The notes under the pieces are model-generated. The model did no database searches, was not told the DNA's origin, and saw nothing but the letters and a program-made list of their open reading frames with translations. From Moringa oleifera (taxonomy: Eukaryota; Streptophyta; Magnoliopsida; Brassicales; Moringaceae): a DNA stretch of 64,000 nucleotides. The stretch lies in NCBI GenBank assembly GCA_021397835.1, contig JAJFZO010000396.1:1984001-2048000 (forward strand), read 5' to 3'. Position numbers and translations under genes: made by a program. Each line of letters opens with the position of its first letter. Position 1 is the stretch's first letter. Positions 52,501-61,980 of the stretch are shown here, one piece after another.

Positions 52501-52737
52501 AAAAAATGAGCCAGCTAGTTTACTCAAGCACCAATATGTTGACTTGCGAAAGGATTAAACCCCTAGATTTCATAAAAGGAAAGAAAACACTAAATCGTCT
52601 TTTCTTTCCGTTTCTGAATAACCAAACAGCGACCAAACAGAGAAATGAAGAAGAATTATAATCATCTTATACATATTAATCGTAATCGCGGGACAACACA
52701 AAAATTAAACATATCCGGGACAAACTTACACAGCCAT
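43592..52737 (-). CDS. PMK: Phosphomevalonate kinase, 509 aa
   Basis: Ten coding exons on the minus strand: 52737-52730, 52274-52124, 50273-50176, 49897-49788, 49709-49657, 49249-48863, 47750-47646, 46632-46405, 45226-45104 and 43858-43592. Together they encode 509 residues in one frame. The enzyme is a GHMP kinase that turns 5-phosphomevalonate and ATP into 5-diphosphomevalonate in the mevalonate route to sterols and other isoprenoids. Motif 1 is VASAPGKVLMTGGYLVLE near the N-terminus. The ATP-binding motif 2 is KTGLGSSAAMTTA (residues 180-192). Motif 3 is GVPGAGGFDAIFA (about 444-456). The first coding exon has only eight coding bases (ATGGCTGT). Intron 3 begins with GC instead of GT; all others are GT-AG. 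Arabidopsis PMK (At1g31910, from memory) lines up throughout, including the SRNPF and NDFYSYRNQ segments. A GA-rich leader precedes the ATG. Confidence 0.96.
44843..45013. repeat. 61-bp tandem repeat, 2.8 copies, in PMK intron 9
   Basis: Units start at 44843, 44904 and 44965 with GCAGACTGCAGTCAGTA and share TTGGTACACCTTCCCAACTA followed by CTTGCATCGAT. The third unit is partial and diverged by small deletions. Confidence 0.9.
50174..50175 (-). promoter_or_regulatory. Non-canonical GC 5' splice site of PMK intron 3
   Basis: On the minus strand the junction reads TCAAG|GCAAGATC. Phase and protein continuity (CVSS-S-ESRNPF) require the splice here. The flanking bases are otherwise a strong donor, which is the usual setting of GC-AG introns. 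Confidence 0.8.
51408..51590. repeat. 90-bp tandem duplication in PMK intron 2
   Basis: Units start at 51408 and 51498, both GATCAGATTTGT followed by ACCTTATGAA; both contain CACCATAGATTGTTTAT and end TTCTACTT. They differ at about a dozen positions. Confidence 0.85.
52419..52455. repeat. TA then TTTA microsatellite in PMK intron 1
   Basis: A TA dinucleotide run followed by TTTA units, within the intron between the two first coding exons. Confidence 0.85.
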
Positions 52738-52747
52738 TGCTTCCTCG

Positions 52748-52773
52748 GTCTCTCTCTATCTCTCTCTCTCTCC
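52748..52773 (-). promoter_or_regulatory. GA-rich leader of PMK
   Basis: On the minus strand a GA-dinucleotide tract ends about 10 bases before the PMK ATG, which places it in the 5' leader. GA/CT leaders are common in plant genes. Confidence 0.6.
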
Positions 52774-53149
52774 CCGCAATTCGAAAACTAGATTTCAAAT
52801 CAGCTGGGATTAGCTGCGATGAAAGCACCGGAGGTTCTTGAATTTAAGAGAAAATCAAAGCACAATTGAAATCGACACATACAGGACCATATACATCATG
52901 CAGATTTCACAGTCACAGAAAGTAGCAGTGGCGAAGAGTTCGGGACTACCTAGAGCAGATCACGGACTCAACTTCCAGGCGAAGAGGAGGAAGCGCAGCT
53001 GACCCTCTGTCGTGAAGTCCAAACAGTTTGTTTGTTAAATGATCGGCAGTATTATATATTTATTACTCGCAACCATTCCTGCTGCTTAGTTTTGCATGTA
53101 ATTGATGATGTCAATGCCTGAATTCTATCAGGCCTTTCAGTAATAAAAA

Positions 53150-53530
53150 TTTGTTATTTATTTATTATTAAAATAATAAAAATATAAAATTTTAATATTA
53201 TCAACTATATATTTATATTTAAAAAATAATAAATTAAACTTTAATTTCATAATTGTAAAAAATTAATTGATTTTTTAAATTTAAATAATAATGTAGTATT
53301 AACTTTTTAAAAATTTAATAATGTATATTTTAAATATATATTTTAAATATTATAAAATTTCAAAATTTTTTATGAGAGTGATTTGAATATTTTTAATTTT
53401 TTAAATAAATTTAAGTTAATTTAAATTAATAAATTAAAATTTAATTTATTATTTTTTAATTATAAGAATTTGATTGATAATATAAAATAAATATAAATAT
53501 TTATAAAATTTTTATTAATAAAAATAAAAT
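53150..53530. repeat. AT-rich foldback repeat copy
   Basis: A left arm (TAAAATTTTAATATTATCAAC, then TAATAAATTAAACTTTAAT) at 53180-53250 and an inverted right arm (AAATTAAAATTTAATTTATTA, then TTTGATTGATAATATAAAATA) at 53420-53490. It is shorter than other copies of the family. Confidence 0.6.
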
Positions 53531-53969
53531 TTAAATTTGAAAACAAATTTAATATTTTTTTCTAAATTATATTATTTTCATCAAATTTGCGATTTGATCA
53601 ATGTCAACTACCAAGATTTCAACATTTCAATGGTACCCATATGATTTTGTATTGTCAATAACATGACCACTTTGTTGTTATAAACTACGAGGTTTGAATG
53701 TTTCTTTTTCAAATCAAATGGCAATCTTTTGATGATTGAGATAATATTAAAATATTAATTATTTATTAATTTATAATTTTAATTAGATAAATAATTTTTA
53801 AATTATATAATAAACATCCGTGTGCACCTGTCTTGCACAAAATATAATTAGTGATTATTAAGAAGTGGAAAGAAAAGATAAATAAGGGAGAGCTTTGAGT
53901 GAACTTTAATTTTCAGGATTTTGGGTTTTAATTAATCATAAAAGATTATCTGCAATACTAAAAACAATT

Positions 53970-54200
53970 AGTATATTTGATTAATATTTTTAAATTACAA
54001 AAATTAAGATGATTTTTAGTTAATAAACTCCTAAATTATTTTTTCATAATTTTTAAAATATAAATTTTTAAAAAATATTTTTATATTCAAAAAATTCACA
54101 ATTTTTTATAATGATAATTTTAATATTATTTTATATTTAAGTGTAAAATTTTAAATCAAAATTTATTATATAAAATTTTCAAGATAAATATTTTAAATTT
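53970..54200. repeat. Fragment of the AT-rich foldback repeat
   Basis: Contains the family segment AAGTGTAAAATTTTAAATC followed by AAAATTTATTATATAAAATTTT and adjoining AT-rich sequence. Only one arm is seen. Confidence 0.4.
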
Positions 54201-54706
54201 AAATTTAAATTTAAATTAAAAAACGAATATAATTTAAAGTTTTTTTATATTTACTTTTTTTTTTCCCCCTATATGTACCCATTTCATTTTCAATTTTAAT
54301 GTGATGCAAGATTAGCAGCAAGGGCCATATCCATGGAGTCTTTGTGTTGAAAATTTGATCACGCCGGCCGAGAATAGCTCTTCTAGGTATCGTTATCATT
54401 CTTTCATGGATATGCTTCAATAATTCATAGAGATAGCTAGTATTTCCCTTCCGGATCACGGACGAACCACGACTTAGGATCGCGCAGTTCAATGAGAAAG
54501 ATGAAATTCCTTAGCAAATTGTGCTAAAGCTGGTTGGACCGAGGAGTGGGATTATGGGAAAGTTTGAAAATTGGCGAAAGATTCTCTTGTTACTGTGATC
54601 CCTTCTGTGATTGTCATTACGCTAAAATCTTTTTTTTTTTTTCCCTTTGGGCTTAATTACAGTGGTGGTCTTATGAATTTTAGCATTTTGTGGAAGCACT
54701 AGGAAG

Positions 54707-57700
54707 ATGCAGAAACTTGGTGATTTCAAGCTTCCGCAGTTCTTCAATTACCCACCATACTTCACGTATCTTTTTTGTTCTTTTGCTTCTGCTATTCACT
54801 ATTTCTTATTTGGAATAATAACCAAGTGGATTATGAGCAATGTTTCATCTGTTTCAGTTTGCAGCCAGTGAGGGACACGCGGGAGAAGCAGATACAACTT
54901 TGGAAGGAACTTATTCTGGATTATTGCAGAGTTCAAAAGATATTTGTGATTGGACTGGAAGAGGAATTTCCTCTCTTCTCAAATCCTGTGGTTGAAAGTA
55001 AGAGCCATATTCTATTTATGCTCTAATTAGGTTGTGAATTTTATGCTTAGATGGAAGGCTGTTGCACTTGGGCTTCTGGAGTAGTACAAAGATACAGCAG
55101 ACATGAGTGTCTGTTTATGGACATCTGGGTGGGTGCTATATAATGTGTATATAAATGTACTTATTTGTGGGAAGAATGCTCTTATTCTGTTAAAGCATAT
55201 CAGCAGTGAAGGTATTTACTCTTAAGATAGAAGTTAGGATATATGCTTTTAGGACAGTGAGGTGTTGGGATGATACAAGAGTGCAACATATTTTTAAAAA
55301 GGTTTTGATTTCAGTACTTTGCCTCTTTCTTAAATTAAGAAAAGGATACAATTTGAACTATTCATATCCTACAAACTAGACCCACCATTGTGGATTTGTT
55401 AATTCCTGGAATTAACAGGTGGTTCCATGGTTTCTTCTATCATATCCTTCTCCCAGGACTGAGAAGGTGATGTAGGAGAAACTAACCTTAAGCTAGTAGG
55501 CTTGTCAAGAGAAGTAGAGAGCTTGAGGTACTTGATGAAAAACTCATTTTAGTTGATTTGGTTTGCTAGGACAGGAGACCATGTTAAGGTGTTGTGCAGA
55601 TTCTTGAAAGCTTGTTCGCATAGTTTTTACAATAGGCCTTATCTTGGTCTTGTTGGTTTGGCATTTCACACCTTTGATTATTATTCCCTGGAATAGATGG
55701 AGAGATCGTAGTTATGGGCTGCAGCTCTTTAGAGTCCCTGGTGATGGACTTCCTACTCTATGAATGGAAGATGTACTTTTGATGAAAAATTTTGTTTGCC
55801 GTTGATGTGGTTTGTGGGCTGCAAACTTCTACGAGAGACAGAATTTTAAGAAAATATTACTGTAAGTTATTCTTTGGACGTAGATGCTCTTCTAGCACTA
55901 AGTTCTCAAGTTTCAGACTAGTTTTTGTTTACCTGGAATAATATGCTGGAATTCAAAATGAACTTTTGAATAGAGTGTTTTTTATCTAGACATGCCCTAG
56001 TCCTATTGTTGCTTTTGGTCAAATTGCCTTTATCAAAAGTTGGAAAGTTCAGGGCCTTAGAATCTTATCTCAATTTCTGTTTATTATCGATAATTGTTTT
56101 AATATGGGCCTTGGAAGGCATTTTACTTCTGCATGATATTTATTCCTGTTAAGATTCCATCTTTCCAGTGCTTGAAGGGTGGATAATCTGATCTCAAGGT
56201 GCATTGGAAACGACTTGTCTCTCAACTTGATATTCATGGACTTGACTTCTGACTCACTCTGTCTTCCTTGGTTGTGGAGTAAAGTTGGGGCTGAACCTCC
56301 ATGAGAAAAGCGCATGTAGACCCTGTGGTGGATCCCTGATGAAGGGTCCATGCTCAGCTCTTTGCTGTTTATACCAGCACCAACATTGATTCCCCTGTGG
56401 TTAGAAACTCTTATGGTTATATCTTGGAAGGATTGCTAAGGATTGGGCACCAATAGCTCCTTCCTACCCTGCTTGATTAGTGAAGAAAAGAAGTAGACTT
56501 ATGCATCAAAGTGGAGGAGGGAAAAAGAAACGTAGTTATTAGAGCAAAGAGAAGAGAACAAAAGAGTATGGCTTTGAGATAGGAGCACCAAGGATACCAG
56601 TAGATCTATGCTTTGTTTCCTTTACAAAATTTTCTCCTTGATAAACTGGCAGTCCATGCTAAGCATTTATTGCAGATTTAATCTTGTTTCACTATATGTT
56701 TTGCCTGTTTTTATTTTCCACGGATATATTACAGGTTGGATTTTCCATGCAGGATCTCTCAGTCATGAAGCTAGGGAAGCATTCCTCTCTGCCTTAGTCT
56801 CAGAAGGTTTGTGTGGTCTTGAATGGCATGATATTTCATATATTTTATTATGGTAATGGTTAGCTTGATAGAAAGTCGTGATTTTAGTTGGTAGTTTATA
56901 AAATGCCATTTTGATCTAACAGGTCGTGCAGAATGGTTAGATAAAGGACATAGGAAATGCCTTATTCTTTGGCACCGGATACAAGATTGGACTGACATTA
57001 TTTTACGCTTTGTAAGTTAAATGTGATTTTGGTTAAATAAACTATACCTACTGGTTGTTTTTGGGTAATTTTTCCCCCTAATGTGCTTTCATGTCTTGCA
57101 GGTGAATGATAACGGGTTGGAGGACAGTGTTATGACTATAGAGGAAATTCGTTCAGGGGCTGAATCTCGAGGAACAGGTAACTTGTGATTTCATTTCAAG
57201 CGTTAGGCAAAGTAAATATTGGAGATGATTTCAGAAAATTCAACTTCTTCATGATTGATTGCTTTTGCTGTTGTACATAATGTGTTATCTGAGATGATTT
57301 TTTATCTCTTTTTATTCTTCTTAATTGGTGTTGTTTTCCCCACTGAGAGGGGTGTGAGGGGGAGGGGTGATTTTGTGTAGTCTCTGGTAACAGAGAGATT
57401 TTGGTCACAGTTGAAAAACCTCCCATGATATCTTAGTTGTTTGCTTGTGTTATACTGGGCAAGTTGGGTACTTTTCCTGGAACTGGGGTTCTGTTTTCTT
57501 AACTGTACTATTACATGGTCAGGAACGGGGGTGGCGGGAATTGGGCTTTGGTTGGTTTCTGCGAGGGAAGAGAAACAACTTCATTGGAAAAGGAAATTTA
57601 TTTTTAGTTTAGGTTGGTGTAGAAATCTGGTCGGCAAAGTTTTAGTATTTTGATTATTTCTTTCTTTTTTTCTTCCACCAAGCCTCTTAATTACCTTCTC

Positions 57701-57867
57701 AATAAGGAAAATTACTATGCAGTTGTTATCAGATCAAATTTTCAAGTATATATTATCAGATCACTTTGTACTTTGTCATAAAAAATGGGTAACATCTGCT
57801 CTCGCTTCCAGTTTGGCATAGGCTCCAAATTTGCCCTTTCATTTGGGATGATCATAATACTTTTTCT

Positions 57868-57901
<34 letters not shown>

Positions 57902-58119
57902 TCTGCATGTGCACTATGGAAATCTGGGCTTTATTTATTCTTCAGCCTAACTTTGCGCTCATATTGATTAAGACTTGTGTTTCTGCTTGAATTCCAGAGC
58001 TTTATGGGATGGATCGCACTATTCTAATGCGAGCTCTGAAACTGCTAGAACAGAAAGGGAAGCTGGTAATTTTCAAGGGAACTTCGACGGATGATGAAGG
58101 GGTGAAATTCTCTTTGTAG
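54707..58119 (+). CDS. VPS25: Vacuolar protein sorting-associated protein 25 (ESCRT-II), 179 aa
   Basis: Six exons: 54707-54765, 54858-54997, 56753-56806, 56923-57011, 57102-57177 and 57998-58119, all GT-AG, total 540 bases including the stop. The product begins MQKLGDFKLPQFFNYPPYFT and ends DDEGVKFSL, matching the family in length and order. The PPYFT motif near the N-terminus is the VPS25 contact to VPS22/VPS36. Two winged-helix domains follow (about 1-100 and 105-179). VPS25 is present in two copies in ESCRT-II and recruits VPS20 of ESCRT-III at endosomes for sorting of ubiquitinated membrane proteins into vesicles of the multivesicular body. Intron 2 is 1.75 kb and intron 5 contains a CT microsatellite. 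No damage is seen. Retroelement DNA begins within about 300 bp of the stop codon. Confidence 0.96.
57866..57902. repeat. CT microsatellite in VPS25 intron 5
   Basis: A CT-dinucleotide run of about 35 bases, about 95 bases upstream of the last exon. Confidence 0.9.
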
Positions 58120-58404
58120 TGCTGTAATGTCTTAACAAGATCACTTTTGGAGGATTCTTACCAGATGAAATTTGAACAAAGGCCGTCTTCTTTATTGCTT
58201 TGACAGAGAACTTGTACTGTTGTGATTTGCGCATTCTTTTCTTGTCAGTGATGGTTTTTTTCTGATCCTTTCAAGATTTTATAATGTAAACTTATCTTCC
58301 TGCTTCTGTCTGAAAAAGTATCTATTGCCAGGTTTTTCACAATACAGTTCTGCAGTTATAATGAAGTTGTCTTCAGCTTTTGATTTAGGGGCAGGACTGA
58401 AACT

Positions 58405-59385
58405 TCACTTTAAGAAGAGCCCTTCTATGTCTATTAATGTATCTATAAACAGTGCATTTATGTTTGTAGCTATGCAATACAACACAAATTTTACCTCCGA
58501 CCTAGTACGAGTAGGGATGGTAAGAAAGTGGGGAAAGCTTATGGTTCCTCCTGTAATGGACGCTTCGTTGCCTGTAAGCTGCAATTTCAGAAAGACCCAA
58601 TCACCAATGTTAAATGCTCGATATGATTGGTTTCTATCAGCAAGCTGCTTCATGCCGTTTTGGACTTGAGCCAAGTGGAACTTCATGATCTTTACAGCCA
58701 ATTTCCTATCTTATGGAACTTCATGATTTGTATAGCCAATTTCATATCTTGCAAGAGGTTGATTTCAACAAGCTAACGCCTTGCAATTTCAACAATTCTT
58801 CCCAAAAAGTACCAACAAATATTATAAGGGCAATCTTTAATTGTTCAAAGGCTTGTCGTGCATCTCCGGACCATGCAAAAGCATCTTGCTTTAGGTGAAC
58901 CAGTGAGAGGTTTACTGATAAAACCATAACCCCTTATAAACCTCCTGTAATAGCCAACTAGACCAAGAAACCCACGATACTGCTTTAAGAGTGGTAGGAA
59001 CAGGCCATTGTACGACAACCTCAATTTTCTTTGGGTTCCTTGAAACACCATCAGCCGAGATGTAGTGCCCCAAGTACTCAGATAGATTTAACTCCAAATA
59101 AGCACTTCTTTTAACAAAAAGTTTTGAGTTTTCGTTAATTGAAAAACAGAAACAAGATGGCTGGAGTGATCTTTCATGTGTTTACTGTATATAAAAATAT
59201 CATCAAAGAAGATGAAGACATACCTTCTGAGATAAGGTCGAAAGATGTCGTTCATGAGATTCTGAAAAGTGAATAAGACATCAATTAAACCCAAAAACAA
59301 CCAAAAATTCGTAATGTGGATATCAAGCAAATGCATTCTAATATGATGATAACTCAGATTTTAAAAAAAGATCATTATATCACTT
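58405..59385 (-). mobile_element. Ty3/gypsy remnant, downstream half (RT to integrase end)
   Basis: Read from high to low coordinates. Reverse transcriptase: 59336 to about 58860, with FQNLMNDIFRPYLRRYVF, the active-site relic [20 protein letters not shown] and [14 protein letters not shown]. Start of the connection/RNase H region: [18 protein letters not shown]. Then a jump to an integrase fragment (GTFWEELLKLQGVSLLKST, about 58830-58760), and a second jump to the integrase C-terminal region (AQVQNGMKQLADRNQSYR, then GDWVFLKLQ, from 58701). RNase H and most of the integrase are therefore deleted. The rest of the element continues beyond the copia insertion at 61981. Confidence 0.92.
58677..58752. 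repeat. 38-bp tandem duplication inside the gypsy remnant
   Basis: Units start at 58677 and 58715 (GGAACTTCATGATYTKTAYA, then GCCAATTTC). The duplication sits exactly at the second deletion junction of the integrase. Confidence 0.8.
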
Positions 59386-59390
59386 AACTC
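59386..59390. repeat. Target-site duplication, left copy (AACTC)
   Basis: AACTC directly before the 5' LTR; the same five bases follow the 3' LTR at 61976-61980. Five-bp duplications are usual for copia elements. Confidence 0.8.
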
Positions 59391-59671
59391 TAGTAGCAAA
59401 ATATTTTATTTGTGGCATATTCTTATTAAATAAGATTTATTTTTAAATTTTAAATAAATATAATATTTTAATTTGAATTTATATTGAAACAATACTTAGT
59501 TTGAATTTGAAATTCAAATTTTAAGATATTTAGATAAGTATAATTTTAGATTTTAATTGCTTATTTTCTTCTTTAAATATGACTTCTATTGACAAAGTAA
59601 TGACTTAAAGTCATTGTCTATTATTCATCCTCTTTCTAAAAAGATCCAACAAAGTCGTATTAAAATCAATA
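59391..59671 (+). repeat. 5' LTR of the copia element
   Basis: Begins TAGTAGCAAAATATTTTATTT and ends near GTCGTATTAAAATCAATA, matching both ends of the 3' LTR at 61624-61975. It is about 70 bases shorter, so it has suffered deletions. The terminal TG and CA have decayed to TA and TA. Confidence 0.8.
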
Positions 59672-59674
59672 AAG

Positions 59675-59686
59675 TGATATCAGAGC
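59675..59686 (+). other. Primer-binding site of the copia element
   Basis: TGATATCAGAGC, one base different from TGGTATCAGAGC, the sequence complementary to the 3' end of initiator Met tRNA used by most plant copia elements. It lies three bases after the 5' LTR. Confidence 0.85.
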
Positions 59687-61602
59687 TATTATCTTAAAAA
59701 ATTTATGAGATTATAAAAGTTTAAACACAATTCTCAAATACTTTCTACCTATATCTCTAAAATCAAAAAGTTATACACAATGAATTCAAAAAATTTATTC
59801 ATTGCCGTTGCATTCTAGTATTTGATGTCAGAAACTATCAAATATAGGCTGTTAGAATAGAAGCCTACTTTGATGCAAATGATATGTGGAAAACCATTAA
59901 AAAAGCATATGAAATTCCAAAATTATTAGACAATTTAACTCTTACATAAATCAAAAACCAGAAAGAGAGGAGGTAAAGAAAATCAAAAGTAAGAGTGATA
60001 TTATTTTTAACAATATCATCCACTATATTTACTAGAATAATGACACTGAAAATAGTCAAAAAAATTTGATATTTTTTTTGAAGTAAGAGTGTGAAGGGAA
60101 TGAAAGAGTCAAAAGAATGTAAGTACTGAATTTGATATGAGAATTTGAGATGCAGAGGATAAAGGAATTAGAAATAATTAAGAAATATTTCAATAGACTT
60201 CTTTATATAGATAACAAAGTAAAATTTCTTAGCGCTGATTTTTCTCATTCTAGAATTGTTCAAAAGATTCTAGTGAGAATTCCTAAAAAAATTTAAAGCT
60301 ACAATCTCATCTTTGAAAAACTTTAAAGGTTTGTTAAGCATTACCTTCGTAGAATTGTTGAATGTACTATAAGCACAATAATAAAGGAAGCTTATGAGGC
60401 AAGAAGAATATGTTAACGGTGTTTTTCAAGCCAAATCACGAAACAGTAATGAAGGCAAAAACAACAAAAATTGGCATAACAAAACCAAGTTTGGAAGTTC
60501 TGTAGGCAACAAAAATGGTCAAGTCTTTCTACCTTGTCCTATTGCAAAAAAAAAAAAAAAAAACAAATCCTGCATAGAATAAGTGTTGGTGAAAGTCAAA
60601 TGCAAGATATCACGAGTCTGATCAATTAGAGCACGTGAAAAAAAAAATTCAAATCCCAACAATAACAACAAGAAGAAGCCAAAAATGCTGTTGAATAACC
60701 CCAAGAGTAGGCATCATGCTTTGCTACTAGTAACTCTTTAGAAAGCTAACTTATAGATAGAGGTTTTGCAAACCATGTGATTTATTATTAGAACATTTTC
60801 AAAGAGCTTGATAAAACTATAATTTCTAAAGTCAAAATTGGGAATGTAGCATATCTTGTAGTAGAAGGTAAATGAACAGTGGCAATCAAACGTTGCACAG
60901 GTTTGAAATTAATTTCTAATGTCTTTTATGTTAATGAAATTAATCAAAATCTTTTGAGTATTAGTTAACTTTTAAAAAAAGCATATAAGATACTATTTGA
61001 AGATAATCATTGCTTGATTACTGATGCACAAGGAAAAAATTATTTAAAATCCAAATGAAAGGTAATAAAATTTATAAAGTATTTAAAATCCAAATGAAAG
61101 GTAAAAAAATTTACCTTGAATATGATGAAAGAGGAACAAGCTATAGTACACAAAGAAGATAACAATGCGAGACGATTTCATCAAAATTTCTTGCCTTTTA
61201 TAAAGAAGAATAATCTTATAGAAGACTTACTTAAATTAAAGGAAGAGCTTCCTGAATGTACTAGCAGTCAATATAGGAAGCAAACTAGACTTTCTTTTCA
61301 ATGAAATAATGCTTAGAAGGCTAAACAGAAATTGCATCTAGTTTACACAGAAGTCAAAAATTTAATAAAAACACCTTATACTCATCAATAAAATGGGATG
61401 ATTAAGGAAAAAAAAACTTGCCAATAGAAGTTTTACAGTAAAGGACTTCAACATTTGAAGTATAAAAGAAAAAGTTCAAAATACTTCAAGTGCAAACTCT
61501 AAAATTTATAGCAAAATAAAAAATTAAAAATGATGAGATCGCAACAATGGCACTTTCAGATATTAGATATAAATTTTTGAAGAAATAAGTTAGTGAATGC
61601 AG

Positions 61603-61623
61603 CAAAAAAAAAGTGAGGAGGAG
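61603..61623 (+). other. Polypurine tract of the copia element
   Basis: An A-rich run followed by GTGAGGAGGAG, directly in front of the 3' LTR that starts TGTTAGC. It matches the expected second-strand priming site. Confidence 0.75.
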
Positions 61624-61975
61624 TGTTAGCAAAATGTTTTATTTGCTGCATATCCTTAGCGAAAAAGACCTATTCTTCAATTTTATTAAGTAGTTTAAAT
61701 TTTGGATTAGAATAATCTTTTAGTTTAAATTTACAAAGGAGCAATCTTTAGTCTAAATTTTAAATTTAGATTTTATGATATATACATAAATACAATCTTG
61801 GATTACTATACTCACTTTCTTCTCTAAATAAGGCTTCTATCAATGTAGCAAAGCAAGCCTTTGTAAGTCATTGAAAGTAATTCCAATCAATTTCAAGATT
61901 TAAGAGTTCTATCTTTTTGCCTATTATTTTTCATTTCCACTCAAAAAAACTAACAAAGTCATATTAAAATCTATA
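61624..61975 (+). repeat. 3' LTR of the copia element
   Basis: Begins TGTTAGCAAAATGTTTTATTT with the canonical TG and ends near GTCATATTAAAATCTATA. Length 352 bases. It is followed at once by the target duplication AACTC (61976-61980). Confidence 0.82.
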
Positions 61976-61980
61976 AACTC
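61976..61980. repeat. Target-site duplication, right copy (AACTC)
   Basis: Same five bases as at 59386-59390. Confidence 0.8.

Larger units (their letters stand above)
52774..54706. other. Bidirectional intergenic region between PMK and VPS25
   Basis: Holds the start of PMK (leader up to about 52990) and the promoter of VPS25. The middle is AT-rich repeat DNA. At 54300-54510 a GC-richer island holds an open frame of 93 codons on the minus strand (54492-54211) that I cannot assign; it contains YELLKHIHERM and RRAILGRRDQIFN. The island could be an inserted fragment of another sequence, for example organellar DNA, but this is a guess. Confidence 0.4.
59391..61975 (+). mobile_element. Ty1/copia retrotransposon, internally deleted, nested in a gypsy element
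   Basis: A 2.6-kb element with two LTRs, a primer-binding site and a polypurine tract. Coding relics on the plus strand: gag from ATG 59780 (AYFDANDMWKTIKKAYEIPK; later KLMRQEEYVNGVFQAKSRN), a zinc-knuckle region lost, a protease-region relic near 60770-60970 (CTGLKLISNVFYVNEINQNLLSIS in broken form) and an integrase stub (KLHLVYTEVK, then TPYTHQ-NGMI) near 61325-61410. Most of integrase and all of reverse transcriptase and RNase H are missing, and stops interrupt the rest, so it cannot move by itself. It is flanked by AACTC on both sides and splits the reverse transcriptase of a minus-strand gypsy element. Confidence 0.9.

Noticed and set aside
58325..58669. Plus-strand frame downstream of VPS25
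   Set aside because: It is the complement of a gypsy integrase C-terminal region with clear similarity on the minus strand.
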